DNA of 64,000 nt, taken from assembly GCA_016713965.1 (NCBI GenBank), contig JADJOC010000008.1, forward strand, positions 1 to 64,000, given 5' to 3'. Below the pieces are notes generated by a model. The model saw nothing but the letters and a program-made list of their open reading frames with translations. It ran no database searches and had not been told where the DNA came from. The position numbers and the translations under genes are program-made. The stretch's first letter is position 1. Each line of letters starts with the position of its first letter. Below, in pieces: positions 41,510-51,263 of this stretch. The DNA comes from Chitinophagaceae bacterium (GTDB lineage Bacteria > Bacteroidota > Bacteroidia > Chitinophagales > Chitinophagaceae).

Positions 41510-41646
41510 CTCCCTAGTCCAAGTATGTAATTTACCAGCGCAAGATTGGAGCATAGGCAGGTAGCTTAGGCATCTTGTGCCATAGTAAAGAGCAATAAAA
41601 TAAAAATAACTCAACCGCTATGCTTGTAAAAAGGTGTAGCGGTTTT
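41510..41646. repeat. C5/C6 junction repeats
   Basis: 17-mer CTAGTCCAAGTATGTAA at 41514-41530, one GGCGCAAGAT..ATCTTGTGCC hairpin (about 41537-41581) and an AACCGCTA..TAGCGGTTTTTT terminator (about 41612-41648) that ends at the stop of the regulator. The stretch 41356-41510 shows nothing I recognise. Confidence 0.7.
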
Positions 41647-41988
41647 TTAAGCTAAGCCATAGGCTTTTTTTGCTTTAGCATCTCTGATAAAAGCATCAAT
41701 AATCGAAGTGATTTTATCTTTTTCTGTATCGGGTAATTTTTGAAGTTGTTGCATGCGTTGCAACATATCTTTATCTACCGAATCTTGATTAGCGGCATCG
41801 TTCATTAAAAAAATCAAGAGATACCCCCAGCACATCCGCCATTTTTTTGCTTTATCAGCAGTAGGCATAATATCGCCACGTTCATATTTGCCAATGGCAT
41901 CACGGCTCACACTTATTTTATCTGCCAAATCACCCTGTGAGAGGTTTTTTTGTTTCCGTAGCATGGATATTTTATCACCTAAAGTCAT
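41647..41988 (-). CDS. XRE-family regulator (C6), locally frameshifted
   Basis: 113 residues: MTLGDKISMLRKQKNLSQGDLADKISVSRDAIGKYERGDIMPTADKAKK is a typical helix-turn-helix. The next eleven residues (WRMCWGYLLIF) are out of character; two compensating indels near 41817-41848 would turn them into a normal MADVLGVSLDFL. The tail SIIDAFIRDAKAKKAYGLA matches the C3 type. No toxin-antitoxin genes follow here; C6 has a different pair at 45756. Confidence 0.8.
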   Translation of the reverse strand: MTLGDKISMLRKQKNLSQGDLADKISVSRDAIGKYERGDIMPTADKAKKWRMCWGYLLIFLMNDAANQDSVDKDMLQRMQQLQKLPDTEKDKITSIIDAFIRDAKAKKAYGLA

Positions 41989-42135
41989 TGTATTATCTAC
42001 ATTTTAGTATTAATGATGACAAAACTACACAGAAAAATCAATTATAAGCAACAAATATTGACTATGGCACTTGGTTAATTAAAAACTATCCTCTACATTT
42101 GCTGATAATACTTAGCTAAAAATATTATTATCAAC

Positions 42136-43746
42136 ATGGAGCAGTTAAATCACCACAATCCCGAATATGTAACCTGGAAATATGAAGCATTACATTTTAC
42201 CATGCTGGGAGGAATAAGAATAGAAGGACTGCACAGTATGAGGGTAACATTAAAAGTTGATTGTAAAACCTTCCCATCTATCCGGCACGGCTTAGACCTG
42301 TATAATGAAAGCCAGACCCAAAAATTAGTAAAAAGCATTGCCGAGCGTTTTACCCTCTCCACTACCTACACACACACAGCTGTAGGGCATCTCATCAACA
42401 CCATAGAAGATTACAGGTTAACCGCAATAGACAACAACAAATTAAAAACCCTGCAACAAAAACCAGCACTCACCAAAGAAGAAATCACCGAAGCAGAAAC
42501 ATTTTTAAAAACTCAAAACTTATTAAATAATACTAACGAATTAATCGGGCAATCAGGTGTGATTGGTGAAGAAACAAACAGGCTGATTATGTATTTAGTT
42601 TTTACCAGCAGGAAAACAAACCGCCCATTGCATATTATCAGCTTTGGCAGCTCAGGCGTTGGAAAATCACATTTGCAGGAAAAAGTCGGGGAACTGATAC
42701 CAAAGGAAGACAAGATAGAATTAACGAGTGTAAGCGGAAATGCATTTTATTATTATGTGGATGACGACTTAGGCAACAAATTGATTTTGATAGAAGATTA
42801 TGACGGCGTGTTTGCAGCCCTGTACTCCATACGGGAACTGCAAAGCAAACAAAAAATCAGCAAAACCATTACCGTGAGAGATAAAAACGGCAATCAAAGA
42901 ACCTTACACCTCACCGTAAAAGGCCCCGTAAGTATTGCAGGTTGTACCACCAGCGAACATATTTATGAAGACAATGCGAACCGGAGCTTTTTAATTTATT
43001 TAGATGAAACAGAACAACAGGACGAAAAAATAATGGATTACCAACGTAAAATTAGCGCAGGTAAAATAGATATAACTGCACAACAAAAAATACAAAAATT
43101 ATTGCAGAATGTACAAAGGATGCTACAGCCCATTACCGTAAGAAATCCCTATGCAGAAAAATTAATCATACCCAGGGAAGTTTTTAAACCCAGGCGAACC
43201 AATGCCCATTACATCGCCTTTATAGAAGTAATAACTTTTTACAAACAATACCAGCGGGAGCATAAAGTTGACAAAGAAACAGGAGAAATTTATATCGAAA
43301 CTACATTGGAAGATATTGCAGAAGCCAACGAACTGATGAAAAATATTTTACTCAAAAAAAGTGATGAGCTGGGTTATGCAACAAGAAAATTTTTAGAGAA
43401 CGCAAAGCAGTATGTACAATCCAACGGGTTAAAAAGTTTTACCAACAAACAAATAAGAATAGCATTAAAAGAAAATCCCAGCAGCCAAAAAAAACACATG
43501 GTGGAACTACAACAGTACGGCTATGTTAAAAAGCAGGAAGGAGATAAAAAGAAAGGGTTTATTTATGAAATAGTAAACATGCAGGAATACAACCAACTGC
43601 AACACATCATCAATACGACACTGGATAATATACTGCATAGCCAGCTCCGCCACAGCGGAGTGGTTAGTAGTTCAAAAGAAGTTATTACAACTGCTGAACC
43701 ACTTAAAGCCGCTACCACAAAGAAAAGAAAACAAGTAGTTCAGTAG
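42136..43746 (+). CDS. P-loop ATPase replication protein without zinc finger (C6)
   Basis: Intact, 536 residues. The CHC2 and Toprim domains are absent: it starts in the beta-rich domain (LGGIRIEGLHSMRVTLKVD). ATPase: GSSGVGKS at about residues 174-181, ILIEDYDG Walker B, GCTT and YEDNANRSFLIYLDE. Then ILLKKSDELGYATRKFLENAK and a C-terminal winged helix (FTNKQIRIALKENPSSQKKH). A Thr/Lys-rich end includes the first GTAGTTCA repeat within the coding sequence. It may open DNA and recruit a host or sister primase. Confidence 0.75.
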   Translation: MEQLNHHNPEYVTWKYEALHFTMLGGIRIEGLHSMRVTLKVDCKTFPSIRHGLDLYNESQTQKLVKSIAERFTLSTTYTHTAVGHLINTIEDYRLTAIDNNKLKTLQQKPALTKEEITEAETFLKTQNLLNNTNELIGQSGVIGEETNRLIMYLVFTSRKTNRPLHIISFGSSGVGKSHLQEKVGELIPKEDKIELTSVSGNAFYYYVDDDLGNKLILIEDYDGVFAALYSIRELQSKQKISKTITVRDKNGNQRTLHLTVKGPVSIAGCTTSEHIYEDNANRSFLIYLDETEQQDEKIMDYQRKISAGKIDITAQQKIQKLLQNVQRMLQPITVRNPYAEKLIIPREVFKPRRTNAHYIAFIEVITFYKQYQREHKVDKETGEIYIETTLEDIAEANELMKNILLKKSDELGYATRKFLENAKQYVQSNGLKSFTNKQIRIALKENPSSQKKHMVELQQYGYVKKQEGDKKKGFIYEIVNMQEYNQLQHIINTTLDNILHSQLRHSGVVSSSKEVITTAEPLKAATTKKRKQVVQ

Positions 43747-43750
43747 TTCA
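43667..43750. repeat. Iteron-like GTAGTTCA cluster, candidate origin (C6)
   Basis: GTAGTTCA at 43667, 43735 and 43743, the last two in tandem across the stop of the ATPase gene. The position equals that of the other clusters. Three copies only, so support is moderate. Confidence 0.4.
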
Positions 43751-43800
43751 ACGTTTTTTAAACAGGTACACTCAATTGTATTTTATCAACTCATTATTTT

Positions 43801-44742
43801 ATGCTAAACCTTCCCATACAATCACCCCACTATAATTATTTATTAAAAGGTTACAAAGAGTATTTACAAATATTAGGCTACTCTGATAAAGCAATAAAAG
43901 GATGGCCAATTTATGTACGGGAATTTTTTCACTGGCTGGAAAGTAAGCAAATCACCCACATCACCCACATCACCGCCATGCAGCAGTTAGACTTTATGGA
44001 TTACATCAGCCGGCGTTGCAACCGCCGAACCGGTGGGGCATTAAGCAGCAGCAGCATCGGCAACATCGTATGTGCCATACATGGACTAGGCAGGTATGTA
44101 AACAGTATGGGGCGTTACAGCACAAATATATTTTTAGAACCACCGCCTAAGGAACAAACCGAAAAAAACATACTCACTACAGCACAGGTGCAACTATTAT
44201 ACGATGCTACTTTTACCCAACAGGAATATAACCCTGTCGCTTACGGGCAAAGGGACAGGGCAATGATAGCCCTCTATTATGGCTGCGGCTTAAGAAAATC
44301 AGAAGGTGTACAATTAAATACCAGCGATATAGAATTAACCAAACGATTACTATTTATACAAAAAGGCAAAGGCAACAAACAACGTTACGTACCCATAGCG
44401 ACAAAACACGTAGAAGACATCAGCGATTATTTAAAAGAAGGAAGGGAATGGATTTTACAGCAAAGTACTAATCCTGAAAAACACGAGGCCGCCTTTTTAC
44501 TCAGCCGTTACGGCCGAAGGTTCGGCCAGCCTGAAAGCCGTTTGCGGTTTTTATTAAAAGCCGCAGAACTCCCTGCCAATGTTACCCTGCACGGCCTGCG
44601 CCACAGCATAGCCACCCATCTTTTACAAAGCGGTATGGACATAGAAGATATCTCAAAATTTTTAGGGCACAGCTCTTTGACAAGTACACAAATCTATACA
44701 CACATCGTTAATGAAGAATTAAAAATTAAAAATGATGAATGA
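43801..44742 (+). CDS. Tyrosine recombinase 1 (C6), intact
   Basis: 313 residues, a complete integrase-type recombinase. N-terminal core-binding domain (YNYLLKGYKEYLQILGYSDK). Catalytic set: Arg in YYGCGLRKSEGV, Lys in KGKGNKQRYVP, HGLRHSIATHLL, GHSSLTSTQIYTH with the Tyr nucleophile. The C-terminal EELKIKNDE comes from an AATTAAAAATTAAAAATGA run that resembles the palindromic repeats at 60021-60192. It overlaps recombinase 2. It is the most reliable recombinase sequence in the window. Confidence 0.9.
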   Translation: MLNLPIQSPHYNYLLKGYKEYLQILGYSDKAIKGWPIYVREFFHWLESKQITHITHITAMQQLDFMDYISRRCNRRTGGALSSSSIGNIVCAIHGLGRYVNSMGRYSTNIFLEPPPKEQTEKNILTTAQVQLLYDATFTQQEYNPVAYGQRDRAMIALYYGCGLRKSEGVQLNTSDIELTKRLLFIQKGKGNKQRYVPIATKHVEDISDYLKEGREWILQQSTNPEKHEAAFLLSRYGRRFGQPESRLRFLLKAAELPANVTLHGLRHSIATHLLQSGMDIEDISKFLGHSSLTSTQIYTHIVNEELKIKNDE

Positions 44743-45714
44743 AGAAAAATACCAGGAAGCGTTTAAAAAATATTTAGAAGGAAAAAAATATTATCCTGAC
44801 ACCATAAAACAAACTATAAGGAGAGTGAATAAATTTGCAGAGTGGCTACAACCACAGCATGGGTGGAGCTTTGAAGAATTTGAAAATGTAGAATATAAAC
44901 ACCTGTTGGATTATATAAATCACGAAAAAGCAAGAGGCATAAGTACAGGTGTTATACACAACAACATTAGCAGCATCAGCCATTATTTTGAATATTTAAA
45001 TAAAGAAAATAATAATAACCTTAACCCTGCAAGAACATTACGCTTAAAAGGAAAAGAAAAAAAATAACCCAACACCCATTAAAATACGAGGAGTTGGAAA
45101 AGTTGTACCAGGGTTATAAAGAACTAATAAAAAGAACCACAAACCGCAAACATCAATACCCCCAAACACCTGCAACAAAGAGCAATACTGGCGCAGGAAA
45201 GAAATACCATCATCGTTAGTTTATTAATTTACCAGGGGCTTACCAGCGGTGAGTTGGAAGAGTTAAGCGTAGAAGATATCAATTTAACCAACGGCACTAT
45301 TTACATAGCAGGCAGCGCAAAAAGCAATAGCCGGACATTACAATTGAATACCCAACAAGTATTACCCCTATACAGTTATATCCACGGCGGTACAAGGGAA
45401 AAATTACAGGCTTTGCCAGTTCTGGGTTTACCCTCAAATCACAGGGAGGGGGAACACTTTAAAAACAGCTTATTAATAGGCAAATGTATGGCGTGGTAAA
45501 ACAAGTTGTACAGGAATTACGGGGTATCAATACACAAATAAAAAATGCACAGCACATCAGGGCAAGCGTAATACTGCACTGGCTAAAACAGCACAATAAA
45601 AGACAAGTACAATACATGGCAGGACACCGTTACATCGACAGCACCGAAAAATATGCCCTGCAACAGATGGATACCTTAACCGATGCATTAACAAAATATC
45701 ATCCGTTTGGATAA
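44732..45714 (+). CDS. Tyrosine recombinase 2 (C6), frameshifted
   Basis: About 325 residues. Start ATGATG inside the end of recombinase 1. The N-terminal part (YQEAFKKYLEGKKYYPDTIKQ) is a core-binding domain. Breaks near 45065, 45200 and 45480. The catalytic half has LIYQGLTSGELEELSVEDI, where the usual Arg is replaced, as in C2 recombinase 2 (here SGELEEL), then RASVILHWLKQ, MAGHRYIDSTEKYALQQ. The Arg-box change occurs in both lineages and so is probably real. Confidence 0.75.
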
Positions 45715-45755
45715 AATAAAAAAAGTAAATTTGTAGAAACATAAACAAAAAAGTT

Positions 45756-45998
45756 ATGTACACAGAAGCAAGAAAAATACATTTAATTGAAGCCTTACTC
45801 AAAGTTAGTAATGAAGCTACTTTAATAGAATTGGAAACCGTATTGAAAAAAGCAAAGCCTAAAAAAGAAAAACAGGAAAAAACCAAACGCATCAGTATTA
45901 AACAGTACAATAAAGAAATAGATGAGGCTTTGGCAGAAGCAAAAGCAGGCAATTATATTACACAAAAAGAAATGGAAAAACTGGCAGCCAAATGGTAA
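45756..45998 (+). CDS. Antitoxin of a ParE/RelE-type module (C6)
   Basis: 80 residues, MYTEARKIHLIEALLKVSNE, mostly helical, Lys/Glu rich, ending GNYITQKEMEKLAAKW. This is the usual shape of Bacteroidota antitoxins paired with RelE/ParE toxins. It overlaps the toxin gene by 7 bases. The pair sits after the recombinases, not beside the regulator as in C3 to C5. Confidence 0.75.
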   Translation: MYTEARKIHLIEALLKVSNEATLIELETVLKKAKPKKEKQEKTKRISIKQYNKEIDEALAEAKAGNYITQKEMEKLAAKW

Positions 45999-46288
45999 AA
46001 GAAGTAAGATGGCCTCTCAGGGCGCAAAAGCAATTGGCAAAAGCACACGAGCATATCTCAACAGACTCTTATCAAAATGCAGAAAAAGTGAAGAAAGATA
46101 TTTTATTATCTACCCGTAAACTTGCTGCTAATCCTGAGATATATCCGCCTGATAAGTACAAAACAAATAATGATGGAAGTTTTAGGGCTTACGAATTACA
46201 TCGCTACAGGATTGTTTACCAGGTTACTACAAAAGAAATTATTATCGTCCGGGTTCGTCACACCAGTATGGAGCCAAAAAAATATTAA
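45992..46288 (+). CDS. ParE/RelE superfamily toxin (C6)
   Basis: 98 residues: VRWPLRAQKQLAKAHEHIS, NPEIYPPDKYKTNNDGSFRAYELHRYRIVYQV, then IIIVRVRHTSMEPKKY. The RAYELHRYRIVY and VRVRHTSMEP segments are the diagnostic end of the type II ParE-like family. It acts on gyrase or on translation depending on subfamily, which cannot be told here. Confidence 0.82.
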   Translation: MVKEVRWPLRAQKQLAKAHEHISTDSYQNAEKVKKDILLSTRKLAANPEIYPPDKYKTNNDGSFRAYELHRYRIVYQVTTKEIIIVRVRHTSMEPKKY

Positions 46289-46345
46289 AACAACCCACCA
46301 CACAATACCTTAGCTTCATTTTTACATTGGATTAAATCCCAACAT

Positions 46346-47060
46346 CAGTAGTCATGGGTGAACTAAGTACAAAGCCAAACGACAGGAAATATGGTGTGCA
46401 GTCTTTGCGGCTCGACAGTAAAGCCACGCCAAAAAGGCTTTGCCGTTTTTGTCATGCCTTTGCCAACGCTTCGCAAATCTGCACTCCGCCCTATTTTTTT
46501 GCAGCAGCTTAAATTTATTTTTTATTGGTCTGCTGCAAAAAACGTAGCTCCTCCACTCAGTGCGCCACCTGCTAAACCGTTGGGGCTTATCTTATTATTT
46601 TGCTCCGCCCGCCTGCCCGGCCGAAGCCCTGGCGAGGACGGGCTCTGCACTACATTTTTGTTGTTACGCAGTCTGCTGCTGCCTATATTTTATTTTTGCC
46701 TGCGCTGCAAAGACCTCCGAAAAAAATAAAATCCCGTCAGCAGCGCCCCAAACGGTATGGCGCAGGGGTGGCGCTTTAGAGGGCAGTTAGTATGAGTAAT
46801 CCCTATATCGGTGGGTGCAGGAAAATATAAAGTAGTTTTTTAAATAGCAGTGAAAATCAAAGCGAAGCTGCCGCAGCCGCCAAACAGTTTTTATGCTGTA
46901 AGGAGCATTCCGGCGGCTTTGGCTTGCGCTGGAAAAGACAAACGATAGGTTCAGCAGTAAAACTTTATTCAACAATCAATCAACCATCAGCAATAATTAT
47001 TTTATCATCTTCATACCATCCTATCATTTATCTTTTCCAGCGCTGATACCCATACCATAC
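46346..47060. ncRNA. Conserved structured untranslated block, C6 copy
   Basis: Near-identical to C5, including the GC-rich insert and the TGG/CCA stem. Here the block follows the ParE-type toxin, with no ~171-aa gene, yet homology begins at the same AACATCAGTAGTCATGGG. This fixes the left end of the block independently of the gene upstream. No gene is supported from 46289 to 47116. Confidence 0.6.
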
Positions 47061-47116
47061 CGCCATACATAAGAGAAATTATTTTATATTGCGGGTACAA
47101 GCCCCTTAGCAAAAAA

Positions 47117-50100
47117 ATGGAAAAACGCCTGAAATATGTGTGTAGTTATGACCAGGCAGGTAACCTGGTAAAAACCATACCGCCTGCAGGCGTAGATGCC
47201 AAACATGGCGATGAAATCTTTTTACAGCAGGTAGCTACAGCAAGGCTTAACGTGAAGAAAGGCCAGGCGGAGGCTTTAAATAAAGTAGTGCCCAAGCATA
47301 CTTTAGTAACCGATTACCGCTACAATAGCTTAAATCAGGTAGTGGCACAAAAAACGCCCGATGCAGGAAAATCCACTTTTTGGTATGACATTTTGGGAAG
47401 GCTTGCCGTAAGCCAAAACAGTCAGCAGGTATTAGATAAAAAAGTACAGCTATACTTTATATGATCAATTAGGAAGGATAACCGAAGTAGGGCAGAAGCC
47501 ACAAACAGAACTGCCGCCAAGTAAAGAGCCGGGGTTGTTAGAAAAATGGCTGGCTGGTGGTGGGTTAAAAGAGCAGATCACCCGTACCAGCTACGACCTG
47601 TCTTACTACGATGGAAAAATACATTAAAGGGCTTTTTAGAGCAGCGCAACCTGCGCAACCGGGTAAGCTACAGCATGGTGTTTGACCAGGAACCCGATCC
47701 CGATATTTTAGGCACACAGCACTGCTACTTTTTACAGCTATGACATCCATGGTAATGTAGATACACTGTTGCAGGATTTTAATGAAGGGGTGATGAAAGC
47801 CACAGGTAACAGGTTTAAAAAACTAGCCTATGATTACGACTTGATTAGTGGTAAAGTAAACAAGGTAGCTTACCAGGCAGGAGAGCAGGATGAATTTTAC
47901 CATAAATATTTTTATGATGCTGAGAACAGGCTGACCGATGTGTACACCAGTAGAGATAGTTTTCATTATGAAAGGGACAGCCGTTATAATTATTATAAGC
48001 ATGGTTCTTTAGCCAGACAAATCATTGGACAAAAACCAGGTGCAGGGCTTTGATTATGCGTACACATTGCAAGGCTGGTTGAAAGGTGTTAACTCTACTA
48101 ACATGGAGCCCCATTAAATAAATTAGGATTGGGCGATATGGGTGCTGATGGTTATTCTTCCGGCAATACGCTCAACCAGGTAGCCAGGGATGCCTATGGA
48201 TTTGCTTTGCATTATTATAGTACGGCTACCGCTAAAGACTATAAACCTATTGGTGGCGGACAGCCTTTTGCCAATGCAGCTGCTGCAGGTTTTGGATTTG
48301 TATCGCTCTACAATGGCAACATTGCAGCCATGAGTGTAAACCTGCCTAAGGTAGGTGAAGCATTGCTGTATACTTACAAGTATGACCAGTTGAACCGCCT
48401 GACAAAATGAATACTTACAAAGGGTTAAACTCTGCTACTAACAACTGGAATGTAGCAAGTATTGATGATTACAGGGAAGACATCACTTATGATGCGAATG
48501 GAAATATTTTGAGTTATAAACGCAACGGCAATGCCAACCAGTTGGCCATGGATAAAATGACTTACCAGTATCCCAAAGATGCTGATGGTAAAATATTGAA
48601 CAACAGGCTAAGGTATGTGCATGATGAAGTGGCTGCGGCTAATTATGCAGAAGATATTGACTCGCAAACCCCTTTAACCTTAGCACAGGTAAAAGCTGAA
48701 AAACTGGCTGAACAGCAAAGCGATAACTATGTGTACGATGCCATTGGTAATTTGGTGCAGGATAAAAAGAGGGCATTAATACAATTAACTGGAATGTGTA
48801 TGGAAAGATTGAAAGTATTAAAAGCAAAACAGCACTATCACTTACCGTTATGATGCCAGTGGAAACAGGATCAGTAAAACGGTGGGCAATACTACTACTG
48901 TTTACCTTAGGGATGCAGGTGGCAATGTGATGAGCACCTATACCATAGATGCCCAAATTAATAATGGCCACCTTACCCAAAATGAAGTGCATTTATATGG
49001 CAGCAGCAGGCTGGGTATTAATGAAGTGAACAGGGATGTGCAGGCTTTGGCCAAAGCGGATTATTTAAATAAAGTGAATACATTTGTAACAGGTGATGTA
49101 AGATATGAGCTGACTGATCATTTAGGTAATGTGATGGTGACAGTGAGTGATAAAAAATTACAGGTAGATGCAAATGCGGATGGAGTGGTGGATTATTATA
49201 CAGCTGATGTGGTGAGTGCTACTGATTATGCGCCTTTTGGAATGAGTTTGAACGGAAGAAAGTTTAATGCTTCGGGGTACAGGTTTGGATTTAATGGGAA
49301 AGAAAATGATAAGGATATTAGTGAAGGAGGACAAGATTATGGATTAAGAGTATCTGACAATAGGATAGGAAGATTTTTGAGTGTAGATCCATTAGGCAAA
49401 GAATTTCCATATTTAAGTTCATATCAATTTGCAGCAAATAGTCCAATTGAAAATAGTGATTTAGATGGAGGAGAACCAGACCCAAGTACACAGAAGCAAG
49501 CTGGAAAAACAGCAACAACTTTAACTGTTATAACTCAAAATACAGTTAAAAAAGGTACAGAACTCGCTGTTGATGCAACTGGAAAATTAATTCAGCAAAA
49601 AGCGAAACAATCTATAGGAACACGGGCACTAAGTTGGGTTGCAAGTACAGCAGGTAAAGCATTGGGCTTAACCTTATACTTTGTTTTTTCTCCTGCAAAT
49701 GGACATCAAAGTTATCATCAGGAAATACGTCAACCAGGATATGATTGGCAAGGCAAACCAATTCCTGGATATGTTCCACAAATAGTACCTGCGCCGCAAT
49801 CAAATCCTGCGCCACTTCCTGATCCACGTAAAGCCCCTAGCACGCAGGAAAATGGGGAAGAAGGTTACTATGTATATAAAACTGCCAGTACAGATAAAAT
49901 AAGAACTGGGTATGTTGATAAATCTGCAGGTTCTCTTCCTTATTATGGAATAACCAAAGGTGCTATTATAGGAGGAAGATATTCGGCTTCTAATGAACGA
50001 GCAACAAATTTATCAGTAGGTAATAATGGCATTATTGCTCAAACTAATTATTATACTGCAGGAGGGATAGAGTCTGCTTTAATTATATTAAATACTTATG

Positions 50101-50309
50101 GTTCGAGTATGTTGAATACAAAAAGCCTTAAAGCTTTAGTACGCAGTTCGCCAGGTTTATCAACCAGAATAGATAATAAAACAGTAACCTTTACTAATCC
50201 AACACAAATAATATCTGGTGTAATGTGGTTAAATAAAAATATACCCGGATGGCAAACTTCATTAAAGGAAAAAGAAAATAAAAAAGGGCCAACACACCCT
50301 GATAAATAA
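47117..50309 (+). CDS. RHS protein with GIY-YIG-like tip (C6), frameshifted
   Basis: About 1064 residues. The shell copies C5 until about GFNGKE, then differs. Breaks near 47445, 47617, 47717, 48033, 48110, 48405, 48770 and 48840. RFLSVDPLGKEFPYLSSYQF at about residue 751, then NSPIENSDLDG. The tip has an Ala/Lys helical stretch and a possible membrane-active ALGLTLYFVF segment. A C-terminal domain follows with YYVYKTAST (about 917), YYGITKGAIIGGRYS (about 942), Arg-rich ASNERATN and GGIESALIILNTYG (about 984), which fits a GIY-YIG nuclease fold with Glu. The first GIY is degenerate (YVY). Nuclease activity is likely but not certain. Confidence 0.65.
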
Positions 50310-50334
50310 ATAATCTATAAATTAAAGAACAAAA

Positions 50335-50850
50335 ATGAAAACATTAATTTTTGGAGATAAAAATAAGTTTGCTTTTGAAATAGAGCAAGGAGTAACAGGG
50401 ATCAAAGGCTACATGAAGCTATGGATTGAAGGTAAAGCAATTGGTGATTTTAAAAAGCAAGATGAATTTATCCATGCTATATATGATTTTAAAAAATTTG
50501 ATAAAACATATACATCACTTTATGAACCAATATTTGACAAAATGAGTATAGAAGAAATACATACATATCAATTGGCTGAGGACCTTATTTGGAGTGAAAA
50601 TCCTAAAGATTTAGAAGAGGCAGAACGTAGACAAGTCTACATTCGGTTTTTCGGTATTCAATTTGATGGATTATGTAGTTTTATCTCTACCTATAAAGAC
50701 AATTATATTACATGGTTTGTGTGGTACTATAAAAAAAATAAAGATGAATATCGATCATTTAAAATTAAATTGGAGGATTATAAAAAAGCCACAACTGAAT
50801 TCACAATTTGGTTTAATAAAAATTTATCAGAAAAATATCCCCCCATCTAG
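50335..50850 (+). CDS. Imm42-like immunity protein (C6)
   Basis: 171 residues, cytoplasmic. The start MKTLIFGDKNKFAFEIE and the following KLWIEGKAIGDF match my memory of the Imm42 family found downstream of polymorphic toxins. The C-terminal IKLEDYKKATTEFTIWF is also of that type. It begins 25 bases after the toxin. Its TAG stop lies within the 17-mer junction word, so the cassette ends exactly at the end of its immunity gene. Confidence 0.65.
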   Translation: MKTLIFGDKNKFAFEIEQGVTGIKGYMKLWIEGKAIGDFKKQDEFIHAIYDFKKFDKTYTSLYEPIFDKMSIEEIHTYQLAEDLIWSENPKDLEEAERRQVYIRFFGIQFDGLCSFISTYKDNYITWFVWYYKKNKDEYRSFKIKLEDYKKATTEFTIWFNKNLSEKYPPI

Positions 50851-51263
50851 TCCAAGTATGTAAGTTACCGGCCCCCCTTCTGGCGCATTCTATGATAAAA
50901 ATCAAATAAGATAATAAAAATTAAGCTGCAAATTTTTGTGTATTAACAAAAGGTGTTTTTCTGATAATGACAGCAAAAACACGGCTCAAGATTTTACATC
51001 TGATAGCATTTAAAACCAGCATTGGATTTTTTCCTTCGCCTGTTTTCCGCAGATAATAACTGTTTATTTTTCCGCCGTTGTTGGTATGCCGGGCAGGCAA
51101 GTGAGTAAGGATACCAACGACCAGTACAGGGCAACAAAATAAAAATCTTCAACCGCTATGCTTGTAAAAAGTGTAGCTTTTTTGTATGTACCAAAAAAAG
51201 CTACAAAAGAGTGCTAAATGTTACCTATATGTAGTGATAAAAAAATTTTCTCCAATTTAATTA
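50847..51263. repeat. C6/C7 junction repeats
   Basis: 17-mer CTAGTCCAAGTATGTAA at 50847-50863, a broken GGCGCA hairpin interrupted at about 50890 by an IS110-type fragment, a GTTGTTGGTAT / ATACCAAC stem (about 51073-51109) and a degenerate AACCGCTA terminator (about 51150-51185). The order resembles the start of the C2/C3 junction. Confidence 0.6.
50931..51066 (-). pseudogene. IS110/IS1111-type transposase remnant
   Basis: On the minus strand about 45 codons read NSYYLRKTGEGKNPML, then VLNAIRCKILSRVFAVI and a QKFAA end with a stop. This matches the C-terminal end of IS110-family (DEDD) transposases. The rest of the element is missing. It interrupts the junction repeats and marks an old insertion or deletion at this site. 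Confidence 0.6.

Noticed and set aside
45067..45254. A third recombinase or separate small gene in C6
   Set aside because: The codons continue recombinase 2 in a shifted frame (YEELEKLYQGYKELIKRTT).
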